Assembly (NCBI GenBank): GCA_023244975.1
Contig: JAHFLG010000053.1
Location: 1-6,570, forward strand
Direction: 5' to 3'
Source: Candidatus Harrisonbacteria bacterium
GTDB lineage: Bacteria > Patescibacteriota > Minisyncoccia > UBA6257 > 1-14-0-10-44-23
DNA: 6,570 bases
Positions 1 to 4,690 of this stretch are shown one piece after another. The first letter of the stretch is position 1. Each line of letters opens with the position of its first letter. Position numbers and translations under genes: made by a program. Below the pieces are notes generated by a model. The model made no database searches and was not told the origin of the DNA. It worked only from the letters and a program-made list of their open reading frames with translations.

Positions 1-98
1 CTGTTCTGATCTGCAGCGACGGGCTTCTCGTCGAGCTTGTGGAAGCTCGCGATCGCCTCGTCCACAGTGCAAGGAAGGCTAAAGGGATCCGGAATCAT
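1..98 (-). CDS. 5' end of an unidentified gene, cut by the window edge
   Basis: An open frame starts with ATG (complement of 96-98) and runs without a stop to the window edge, giving about 32 codons. The protein begins MIPDPFSLPCTVDEAIASFH and continues with a Lys/Asp/Glu-rich stretch. I do not recognise it. No signal peptide or membrane segment is visible. The start is well supported: AGGAG (complement of 104-108) lies 5 nt upstream, the only strong Shine-Dalgarno in this window. Third codon positions are rich in G and C (GAC GAG GCG ATC GCG AGC TTC CAC AAG CTC), more so than in the neighbouring genes, which could mean a different origin or a highly expressed gene. It is the first gene downstream of the Phe attenuator at 206-362 and is therefore the visible candidate target. 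However, its N-terminus does not resemble PheS or PheT as I know them. Confidence 0.6.
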   Translation of the reverse strand, partial: MIPDPFSLPCTVDEAIASFHKLDEKPVAADQN

Positions 99-117
99 CG
101 GGTCTCCTGACTGCTGT

Positions 118-132
118 CCTTCGTCCTGAAGG
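118..132. repeat. Small hairpin (5-bp stem, 5-nt loop)
   Basis: CCTTC (118-122) and GAAGG (128-132) are perfect reverse complements around the loop GTCCT. The hairpin abuts the larger one at 133-169 and lies in the untranslated leader of the minus-strand gene starting at 98, about 10 nt upstream of its AGGAG. It may be part of the same repeat cluster or affect translation initiation; neither can be decided from sequence alone. Confidence 0.45.
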
Positions 133-169
133 GCAGCGGACTGAGCAGGTTTCCTGCGAAGTCCGCTGC
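133..169 (+). repeat. REP-like hairpin with tandem G-A mismatch
   Basis: GCAGCGGACT (133-142) pairs perfectly with AGTCCGCTGC (160-169). Inside this, GCAGG (145-149) pairs with CCTGC (153-157) around a TTT loop. The two stems are separated by GA (143-144) opposite GA (158-159), a tandem G-A mismatch on the plus strand. The core reads CTGAGC...GCGAAG, and the same signature occurs in inverse orientation at 181-200. There is no T-run on either side, so it is not an intrinsic terminator. The compact palindromic form and the neighbouring partner suggest an extragenic palindromic (REP-type) element. Confidence 0.7.
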
Positions 170-180
170 TTTCCAGTCAA

Positions 181-200
181 CCCTTCGACTACGCTCAGGG
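181..200 (-). repeat. Second REP-like element, opposite orientation
   Basis: On the minus strand this reads CCCTGAGCGTAGTCGAAGGG. CCCT pairs with AGGG, followed by a GA/GA tandem mismatch, a G-C pair and a short loop. It carries the same CTGAGC...CGAAG signature as the hairpin at 133-169 but in the opposite orientation, so the two could form an inverted REP doublet. From memory, sequences of the form CCCTTCGAC-n-GCTCAGGG recur in intergenic regions of many bacterial genomes; that needs a genome-wide search. Confidence 0.6.
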
Positions 201-205
201 TAAAC

Positions 206-232
206 AAAAAAACTCCCGGGCGGGAGTTTTTT
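206..232 (-). terminator. Intrinsic terminator of the Phe attenuator; near-symmetric
   Basis: On the minus strand CTCCC (226-222) and GGGAG (217-213) form a GC-rich stem with loop GCCC. It is flanked by six A before and seven T after (212-206), so the stem extends with A-U pairs and ends in a U-run. The hairpin works in both directions because A- and T-runs flank it symmetrically. It begins 26 nt beyond the stop codon of the Phe-rich leader peptide. Its 5' half (230-220) can alternatively pair with the end of that leader. It would also end transcripts running through from ftsH and the two tRNAs. Confidence 0.85.
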
Positions 233-258
233 AGATTTCTGAGTGTTCTTCTTAAACC

Positions 259-321
259 TTAAAACTTCCCGCGTGGTTGGGTAAAGTAAAAGCTAAAGAA
301 GAAAAAGTTTTGGCGGTTCAT
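259..321 (-). CDS. Phe-rich leader peptide, 20 aa
   Basis: ATG (321-319) opens a 20-codon frame ending in TAA (261-259). The central part reads FFFFSFYF, with Phe at positions 6, 7, 8, 9, 11, 13 and 20 and Tyr at 12, so seven of 20 residues are Phe. No Shine-Dalgarno is visible. The promoter just upstream predicts a transcript start only about 6 nt before the ATG, so initiation would be nearly leaderless. The terminator follows 26 nt after the stop codon. The composition and position parallel the E. coli pheA and pheM (pheST) leader peptides. Translation of the peptide, not the product, would be the sensing event for charged tRNA-Phe. The alternative is a chance T-rich stretch, which the matched promoter, RNA pairings and terminator make less likely. 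Confidence 0.75.
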   Translation of the reverse strand: MNRQNFFFFSFYFTQPRGKF

Positions 322-334
322 ATCGATAGAATTC

Positions 335-362
335 AGAATAGCAGACTATAGACTCGTGTCAA
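335..362 (-). promoter_or_regulatory. Promoter of the Phe leader
   Basis: Reading the minus strand, TTGACA (362-357, perfect consensus -35) is separated by 16 nt from TATTCT (340-335, four of six matches to TATAAT). Transcription would begin near 328, just ahead of the leader-peptide ATG at 321. The -35 lies only 7 nt beyond the 3' end of tRNA-Val, so the attenuator has its own promoter and does not depend on readthrough from the tRNAs. Confidence 0.65.
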
Positions 363-369
363 TATCGTG

Positions 370-441
370 TGCGCGCTGAGGGGATCGAACCCCCGGCCCT
401 CAAGGTGTAAACTTGATGCTCTACCACTGAGCTAAGCGCGC
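370..441 (-). tRNA. tRNA-Val (anticodon UAC)
   Basis: A complete cloverleaf is visible. The acceptor stem is GCGCGCT/AGCGCGC. The D arm is GCTC-AGTGGTA-GAGC. The anticodon stem TCAAG/CTTGA encloses loop TTTACAC, giving anticodon UAC, which reads GUA and related Val codons. The T arm is GGGGG-TTCGATC-CCCTC with one G-U pair. The discriminator is A (position 370). The 3' CCA is not encoded (the sequence continues CAC), so a CCA-adding enzyme is needed. It follows tRNA-Ile by 14 nt and is probably processed from the same transcript, possibly together with ftsH. Confidence 0.96.
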
Positions 442-455
442 ATATTCAGTTTTTG

Positions 456-527
456 TGCGAGCGCCTGGGATCGAACCAGGGACCGGCCGTGTATAAGACG
501 GCTGCTCTACCGCTGAGCTACGCTCGC
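456..527 (-). tRNA. tRNA-Ile (anticodon UAU)
   Basis: A complete cloverleaf is visible. The acceptor stem is GCGAGCG/CGCTCGC. The D arm is GCTC-AGCGGTA-GAGC. The anticodon stem GCCGT/ACGGC encloses loop CTTATAC with the usual U33, so the anticodon is UAU, reading AUA (Ile). The T arm is CCTGG-TTCGATC-CCAGG. The discriminator is A and the 3' CCA is not encoded. Most bacteria read AUA with a CAU tRNA modified to lysidine by TilS; a UAU tRNA-Ile is uncommon. AUA codons are used in this window, for example FtsH codon 612, ZnuC codons 97 and 100, and the Fur-family gene codons 116 and 142. The gene begins 29 nt after the ftsH stop, leaving little room for its own promoter. Confidence 0.95.
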
Positions 528-556
528 GAATAATTTATTAGAGGCGCCTTACAACT

Positions 557-2395
557 CTATATGGCTAGAGGCTTGAGGTCAAACTCCTTGATCAGAGCAT
601 TGAACTCTTCCTGCTCAAGTGTTTCTTTTTCAAGAAGTCGCGCAGCAATGGCATCAAGGACTTTTTTACGGGTACTGATGACCTTTTTTGCCAGTTCATT
701 CGCTTGGCGTAGGAACGAGGCTACTTCACTGTCTATTTTTGCTGAAATAGCTTCAGAGTAGTGATGTTCAGTGGTTATCTCGCGGCCAAGGAACACCGCA
801 TCTTCGCCATTGTGAAAAGTCATCGGACCAATAACCTCACTCATGCCATATTTGGTGACCAACTTACGACTCAGATCAGAGGCTTCTTTAAGGTCATTGC
901 TCGCTCCGGTTGAAATGTCTTTGAATATCAATTGCTCGGAAGCATACCCACCCATCATGGTCGCCATTTCGGCAATGAACTGAGTCTTGGTTTTGAGACG
1001 GTTCTCTTCAAGCGGCAGCTTCATAGTGTAGCCACCGGCACGACCGCGACTAATGATTGAAATTTTGTGCACCGGGTCGGCGTCTTTGAGCGAAGCGGCA
1101 ACCAACGCGTGGCCGGCCTCGTGAAAGGCGGTAACCTTTTTCTCGCGTTCGGAAATGACCTTGCCTCGGCGCTCAGGACCCAGCAAAACTTTTTCAATGG
1201 AGCTAAACAGATCATTTTGAGATATTACTTTTTTATTGTGTCTGGCGGCAAAGATCGCGCCTTCATTAAGGAGGCTTTCTAGGTCAGCACCGGAAAACCC
1301 GGGAGTACGAACGGCAATTTTACGAAGATCAACTCCTTTTTCAAGTGGCTTATTGCGAGCATGAATTTTTAAGATTGCCTCGCGATCATTGAGATCCGGC
1401 AGATCAAGGAAAACCCGACGATCAAAACGTCCGGGGCGCAGCAATGCAGAATCCAGAATGTCCGGCCGGTTGGTGGCGGCGAGGACAATAACGCGGTTTT
1501 CGCGATCAAAACCGTCCATTTCAACGAGGATTTGGTTGAGGGTCTGCTCTCGCTCATCGTGTCCGCCGCCGAGGCCGGCGCCACGCTGACGGCCTACCGC
1601 ATCGATTTCGTCGATGAACAAAATGGCCGGTGCGGCTTTTTTGGCGGTAGTGAATGCATCGCGGATACGGCTGGCTCCGACACCAACAAACATTTCTACG
1701 AATTCTGAGGCCGAGATGTAAAAGAAGGGGACGCCGCTCTCGCCGGCCACCGCACGGGCAAGCAGGGTTTTGCCGCTGCCGGGAGCGCCCATAAGCAAAA
1801 CGCCACGGGGAATTTTCGCGCCAATATCCAGGAATTTCTTTGGGTTCTTCAAGAAGTCCACTACTTCAACCAACTCCTGTTTTACTTCTTTAAGGCCGGC
1901 TACTTCGTTAAACGTGACTTTTTCCTGAGCTCCCGGAGCCGAGAGTTTGATGTTCGCTCGACCGAAATTCATGATCTGGTTTTGTCCGCCTTTGGCTCCG
2001 CGAAACATGAACCAAAAGAAGAAGATTAAGATGGCAAGCGGGAGAAGGGTCGGTACGAGCATGCCGAGCCAAAACTTTGAGCCGCTTTCGTCCTGAACTT
2101 CGAGTGATACTTGGCGGAGGGCGACCGGATCAGTCCCGTAATTTTTAAGTGTATCCGAAAGGCCGGTTTCAAATTCCTTTTTTGCGTTGACCTCGCTATT
2201 ATCTTTTAGTGTGATCGCCAGATCGTTACCTGAGACAATGATTTTTTTAACCTGATTCGTGTTGATCTTCTCAACAAGAGCGTTGATAGATAGGGTTTTT
2301 GGGCTCGTGTCTGAGCCGGTAAATGATGAAAAAGCGATGGCAATAACCGTAAGCAGAATGACGGCAGCCGTGATGTTTTTTGTGAGTGTATTCAT
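557..2395 (-). CDS. ftsH: ATP-dependent zinc metalloprotease FtsH
   Basis: This is a 612-residue membrane-anchored AAA+ protease of usual family length. It forms a hexamer that extracts and degrades misassembled membrane proteins and some cytosolic regulators. Order: transmembrane helix 1 (about 8-25), extracytoplasmic domain (about 30-105), transmembrane helix 2 (about 108-131). The AAA+ module has Walker A GAPGSGKT (203-210), pore loop FVG (236-238), Walker B ILFIDEID (258-265), and a second region of homology from ATNR (307-310) to RPGRFDR with arginine fingers R320 and R323. The M41 peptidase domain has HEAGH (425-429) and the third zinc ligand D501 in the TGASND motif. All catalytic residues are present. 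The start gives a normal N-in membrane anchor; no Shine-Dalgarno is seen. The last codon before TAG is AUA, read by the tRNA encoded just downstream. Confidence 0.98.
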   Translation of the reverse strand: MNTLTKNITAAVILLTVIAIAFSSFTGSDTSPKTLSINALVEKINTNQVKKIIVSGNDLAITLKDNSEVNAKKEFETGLSDTLKNYGTDPVALRQVSLEVQDESGSKFWLGMLVPTLLPLAILIFFFWFMFRGAKGGQNQIMNFGRANIKLSAPGAQEKVTFNEVAGLKEVKQELVEVVDFLKNPKKFLDIGAKIPRGVLLMGAPGSGKTLLARAVAGESGVPFFYISASEFVEMFVGVGASRIRDAFTTAKKAAPAILFIDEIDAVGRQRGAGLGGGHDEREQTLNQILVEMDGFDRENRVIVLAATNRPDILDSALLRPGRFDRRVFLDLPDLNDREAILKIHARNKPLEKGVDLRKIAVRTPGFSGADLESLLNEGAIFAARHNKKVISQNDLFSSIEKVLLGPERRGKVISEREKKVTAFHEAGHALVAASLKDADPVHKISIISRGRAGGYTMKLPLEENRLKTKTQFIAEMATMMGGYASEQLIFKDISTGASNDLKEASDLSRKLVTKYGMSEVIGPMTFHNGEDAVFLGREITTEHHYSEAISAKIDSEVASFLRQANELAKKVISTRKKVLDAIAARLLEKETLEQEEFNALIKEFDLKPLAI

Positions 2396-2414
2396 AGAAA
2401 TAAAAGTGGTTTTG

Positions 2415-2444
2415 AGTATACCATCACTGCCCTGCGCACGGCAA
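2415..2444 (-). promoter_or_regulatory. Probable ftsH promoter, -35 inside an inverted repeat
   Basis: On the minus strand TTGCCG (2444-2439, four of six matches to TTGACA) is followed after 18 nt by TATACT (2420-2415, five of six matches). Transcription would start near 2408, leaving a leader of about 13 nt without a Shine-Dalgarno before the ftsH ATG at 2395. The -35 lies within the left arm of the inverted repeat at 2429-2505, so the repeat may influence the promoter or have brought part of it. Confidence 0.5.
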
Positions 2445-2505
2445 TGCTGCCGGGCACGAACTCACCGCACACGGATGTGCCCCGCAGCATTGCCGTGCGC
2501 AGGGC
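2429..2505. repeat. Long inverted repeat, 29-bp arms, 19-nt loop
   Basis: Arms at 2429-2457 and 2477-2505 are reverse complements at 28 of 29 positions; the exception is a C-C mismatch at 2451/2483. The loop is 2458-2476. A smaller competing hairpin, GCACA-CGGA-TGTGC (2467-2480), uses part of the loop. The element fills nearly all of the gap between the stop of the secreted-protein gene (2513) and the ftsH start (2395). Neither side has a T-run, so it is not a normal intrinsic terminator. It could be a small mobile palindromic element, a protein-binding site, or an RNA hairpin that shields the 3' end of the upstream operon mRNA. Confidence 0.9.
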
Positions 2506-2512
2506 TTTAGCC

Positions 2513-3628
2513 TTAGTACTTCCCGGCGATGGCTCGCATCGAGAAAAATTTCCGATATGCTTGAGCAATCTCAGCAAATTCTTTTTGAGCGAGCACCTGC
2601 AGAGGTTCTTTCGCCTCAGTCGGAGTCTCTGAAAGTTCAGGGATTTTTTCAGGAGTAACGGTAATAAGAGAGGCAGCGGGAGCCTCAGCCTGGTTGACCT
2701 CAGTGAGTATGATTGCTCCAACGGCAGCACCCGGAACATAGGCATCCGCGGTAGCTACGAGCATACCTGATCCCTGATAGATGTCGCGACCGGAGTAGCG
2801 TCCGCGGAGCTCAGGGCTGAGTTCAAGCATAATATAATTGCCATCAGCCTGGCGGAAGGTAAAGGCGCAATCTGAGAATCCGGCGCCGGGTATTGGAGTA
2901 CAGTTAAACACTCCGCCAATGCTCTGCCTCAATGATACTGGAACCACCTCTGGAGTCTGTGGCAGATTTTTTGGATCTGTAACAAGCGTAGTTGTCTGAT
3001 CTTGATAGCGTCGGGCAGTTTCCAGATTTTTTTGGGCGTTGCCAAGCAGGTTCGTTAGCGTCCTGCTGTCGGATTTTGAGGCGATTAATTCAAGCTTGGT
3101 GAGATCAAGTGTTATTTTATTGAACCTTGCAGTAGCAGTCGCGAGAACGTTGCGGGCTTGTATCAACAGTAGAAAGTTGAATATTTCCTTTGTGCGCGGT
3201 TGATAAACGGTAGTGTGCCATGCCTTGAAGTACTCAGCCATTTTTTTAAGGCTGTCCGAGCTTAGCTGCGAGCTTGCGAGTTGTTGCTTGAGCAGATTAA
3301 TAAATCGATCAAAATGAATGAGTGTCGCCATATGATTGTCGCGTAAATCGGCCAGCTGTTTATTCAGTTCTATATTGAAACCCAGTTTATCTTTTGAAGA
3401 TACATCGGCGATTTCGGCGAGAGTAAGGTCAAATATTTTTATCAGAGCCGTCTGCCGGACAGGCAGATCATCTGCAGCAGTTATTTTGTTAGCGCTCTGC
3501 GCGACGTTTTGTCGAGCGGACTGAAGTTGATCCGATTGTCCGTACACCGCAGTAAAAGGAAGCGCTCCGACGAGGAGCGCCAGGGTGGCGACTATGAAGC
3601 GATATTTATTTTTTTGGATCCTGAGCAT
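2513..3628 (-). CDS. Secreted or membrane-anchored protein of unknown function in the sigma-factor operon
   Basis: A 371-residue protein that I do not recognise. It has an N-terminal signal-like segment: Arg/Lys-rich start, hydrophobic core about residues 11-29, possible cleavage after AVYG (30). A long helical, Gln/Lys/Leu-rich region follows (about 35-215). A compact beta-rich segment (about 235-312) contains Cys243 and Cys254 and a GxYxxLEL-type strand; it loosely resembles a small OB-like domain. A Pro/Glu/Thr-rich linker (about 313-343) and a final amphipathic helix complete the protein. I chose ATG at 3628 because it places the signal sequence at the N-terminus; the longer frame to 3811 adds a basic, implausible extension inside the upstream gene. 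It overlaps that gene by 23 bp in another frame, implying translational coupling. As the last gene of an ECF sigma operon it is probably an envelope effector or ligand-sensing component; that role is inferred. Confidence 0.8.
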   Translation of the reverse strand: MLRIQKNKYRFIVATLALLVGALPFTAVYGQSDQLQSARQNVAQSANKITAADDLPVRQTALIKIFDLTLAEIADVSSKDKLGFNIELNKQLADLRDNHMATLIHFDRFINLLKQQLASSQLSSDSLKKMAEYFKAWHTTVYQPRTKEIFNFLLLIQARNVLATATARFNKITLDLTKLELIASKSDSRTLTNLLGNAQKNLETARRYQDQTTTLVTDPKNLPQTPEVVPVSLRQSIGGVFNCTPIPGAGFSDCAFTFRQADGNYIMLELSPELRGRYSGRDIYQGSGMLVATADAYVPGAAVGAIILTEVNQAEAPAASLITVTPEKIPELSETPTEAKEPLQVLAQKEFAEIAQAYRKFFSMRAIAGKY

Positions 3629-4016
3629 TCGGCTGAGTGATCTTATCAAGCGCCATGGCGACCTGCTTCGCGCTTTCATCAAAGTAGGTGACCGCTTTGA
3701 TCTGGAGCTGGAAATCAGTTGATTGCGCTTCGCTAATGAGAGCGTCATTATTAAATGAGGTGGCAAGCGTTGCGCCTCCTCCACTGAGATATGAAATACT
3801 GCCAAAAGCAATAAGAATGAGGAAGCTTGCTAAGGCAATGGCTCCAGTCAGTGTAAGACTTTCAAAAAATCGGATGCGCAGTCGCGAACTGAGCATATTC
3901 ATCGGCGGTTCCTGGGTTGCAAGCAAGATGCGTGCTTTGGAAGCAGCAATAAAAGTCTGTTCAGGTTCAATCCGTCGAAGTGGCTGCAGTAGTTGTTTGA
4001 GAAAATCTTCGGTCAT
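3606..4016 (-). CDS. Single-pass membrane protein, probable anti-sigma factor
   Basis: The 136-residue protein has a short cytoplasmic N-terminal part (about 1-50) starting MTEDFLKQLL, one hydrophobic helix (about 52-77), and a small extracytoplasmic tail (about 78-136). The helical, charged N-terminus followed by one membrane helix, encoded directly after an ECF sigma factor, is the usual arrangement of a membrane anti-sigma factor. The HxxxCxxC motif of zinc-binding anti-sigma (ZAS) domains is absent, so the assignment rests on topology and context. The ATG at 4016 lies 1 nt after the sigma stop (TAATATG), fitting coupled translation. An upstream in-frame TTG at 4034 would lie inside the sigma gene and is less likely. 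The 3' end overlaps the next gene by 23 bp. Confidence 0.68.
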   Translation of the reverse strand: MTEDFLKQLLQPLRRIEPEQTFIAASKARILLATQEPPMNMLSSRLRIRFFESLTLTGAIALASFLILIAFGSISYLSGGGATLATSFNNDALISEAQSTDFQLQIKAVTYFDESAKQVAMALDKITQPNAQDPKK

Positions 4017-4017
4017 A

Positions 4018-4569
4018 TTATGGGTGTTCTTCAAGGATTTTCTTTAGTTTTTGGATTGCTCGGTATTGGATGATTCGGACGGTGCCTTCGCGTTTATTTA
4101 GAATCTGGGCTATTTCGGCTGGTGAGAGGTCGCTGACGAATCGCATCGTTATTACCTCTCGCTGTTCACCTGTGAGCTGGCCAAGAGCCTCATGCACCTT
4201 GGTAATACTCAGTTGAAGATCAAAGAGCTCGTCAGTACGGACATTGGATTGAAGCAGATCGCTTTCGATCACCCCGTCGTCATCAATACTCACATGGCTC
4301 TTTTTAGTCCGATAGTGATCGATAACCTTGTTGCGGGCGATGGTATAGAGCCAGCTGGAGAAGGGGAACCCCTGACTTTTGAAATTGGGAAGTTTTTGCC
4401 AGGCACTCATGAATACTTCATGAGTGAGATCCTGAGCGGTCTCCTTAGTTCCAACCTTCAGCGCGATAAAGCGGTAGATCTGCTTTATGTAGTGGTCATA
4501 TAAATGACCAAAAGCCGCGCTATCTCCGGCCTTGGCTTTTTCAATGAAATCTTGTTCTGCTTCTAACAT
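4018..4569 (-). CDS. RNA polymerase sigma factor, ECF (sigma-70 family, group 4)
   Basis: The 183-residue protein has the two domains of an ECF sigma factor. Region 2 spans about residues 20-90, with DLTHEVFMSAWQKL (47-60) and FSSWLYTIARNKVIDHYR (70-87), for core polymerase and -10 contact. A variable acidic linker covers about 91-125. Region 4 spans about 130-180, with the helix-turn-helix around LSPAEIAQILNKREGTVR (148-165) for -35 recognition. Region 3 is absent, as expected. I placed the start at ATG 4569 (MLEAEQ). A longer frame begins with GTG at 4623, but that codon overlaps the proposed -10 box, so it would not be in the mRNA. It is the first gene of a three-gene operon with a membrane protein and a secreted protein, suggesting control of an envelope response. 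Confidence 0.92.
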   Translation of the reverse strand: MLEAEQDFIEKAKAGDSAAFGHLYDHYIKQIYRFIALKVGTKETAQDLTHEVFMSAWQKLPNFKSQGFPFSSWLYTIARNKVIDHYRTKKSHVSIDDDGVIESDLLQSNVRTDELFDLQLSITKVHEALGQLTGEQREVITMRFVSDLSPAEIAQILNKREGTVRIIQYRAIQKLKKILEEHP

Positions 4570-4621
4570 ATATAACGAAGAATAGGCTATTTGGTTACCC
4601 TTAAAATGAGCGTATCTATAC

Positions 4622-4650
4622 ACTATACTCGTTCAGGACAAGCCTATCCA
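4622..4650 (-). promoter_or_regulatory. Candidate promoter of the sigma operon
   Basis: On the minus strand TGGATA (4650-4645, four of six matches to TTGACA) is followed after 17 nt by TATAGT (4627-4622, five of six). Transcription would start near 4615, giving a leader of about 45 nt before the ATG at 4569. The form is housekeeping-like; no classic ECF AAC-type -35 is evident at the expected place, so autoregulation by the encoded sigma is not visible. Confidence 0.45.
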
Positions 4651-4654
4651 GCCC

Positions 4655-4684
4655 TTGACAAATGCAACTAAGTTGCAATAAGAT
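4655..4684 (+). promoter_or_regulatory. Promoter of the metal-uptake operon
   Basis: TTGACA (4655-4660, perfect -35) is followed after 18 nt by TAAGAT (4679-4684, four of six matches). The expected start of transcription, 6-8 nt further on, coincides with the ATG at 4691, so the mRNA is predicted to be leaderless or nearly so. The spacer contains the palindrome at 4663-4677. Confidence 0.65.
4663..4677. promoter_or_regulatory. 7-1-7 palindromic operator for the Fur-family regulator
   Basis: TGCAACT-A-AGTTGCA is a perfect 7-1-7 inverted repeat, the format typical of Fur, PerR and Zur boxes. It fills the spacer between -35 and -10 of the regulator's own promoter, so a bound repressor would block polymerase and close a negative feedback loop over the downstream genes. 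The metal that triggers binding cannot be read from the site. It also lies 13 bp upstream of the divergent sigma-operon -35. Confidence 0.75.
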
Positions 4685-4690
4685 ATAGGT

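Larger units (their letters stand above)
206..321 (-). promoter_or_regulatory. Phenylalanine transcription attenuator
   Basis: Four segments can be read on the minus strand. Segment 1, AAAACTT (311-305), lies in leader codons 4 to 6, just before and at the Phe codons. Segment 2, GCGGGAAGTTTT (272-261), covers the last leader codons and the stop. Segment 3, AAAACTCCCGC (230-220), is the 5' arm of the terminator. Segment 4 (217-207) is its 3' arm. Segments 1:2 pair over 7 bp (AAAACTT with AAGTTTT). Segments 2:3 pair over 11 bp with one bulged A. Segments 3:4 form the terminator. A ribosome stalled on Phe codons 6-13 would cover segment 1 and free segment 2 to form 2:3, giving readthrough. A ribosome reaching the stop codon would cover segment 2 and allow termination. 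This matches the logic of enterobacterial pheA and pheST leaders. The pairings are seen directly; the regulation is inferred. Confidence 0.72.

Noticed and set aside
528..556. Separate promoter for the two tRNA genes
   Set aside because: Only 29 nt separate the ftsH stop from tRNA-Ile, and no -35/-10 pair with acceptable spacing is present; co-transcription with ftsH is more likely.
2429..2505. Inverted repeat as an intrinsic terminator of the sigma operon
   Set aside because: The hairpin is strong but no T-run follows it on either strand.
2392..2745. 117-codon minus-strand frame across the intergenic inverted repeat
   Set aside because: It runs out of frame through the end of the secreted-protein gene and the palindrome; its Leu/Arg-rich low-complexity product is typical of a shadow frame.
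3629..3811. N-terminal extension of the secreted protein to 3811
   Set aside because: The added 61 residues are basic and lie inside the upstream gene in another frame; they would bury the signal sequence that begins neatly at ATG 3628.
4017..4034. TTG start of the probable anti-sigma gene
   Set aside because: An ATG lies 1 nt after the sigma stop, a normal coupled arrangement; the TTG has no Shine-Dalgarno and lies within the sigma gene.
4570..4623. GTG start for the sigma factor at 4623
   Set aside because: The codon overlaps the proposed -10 box TATAGT, so it would not be transcribed; family alignment begins near MLEAEQ.
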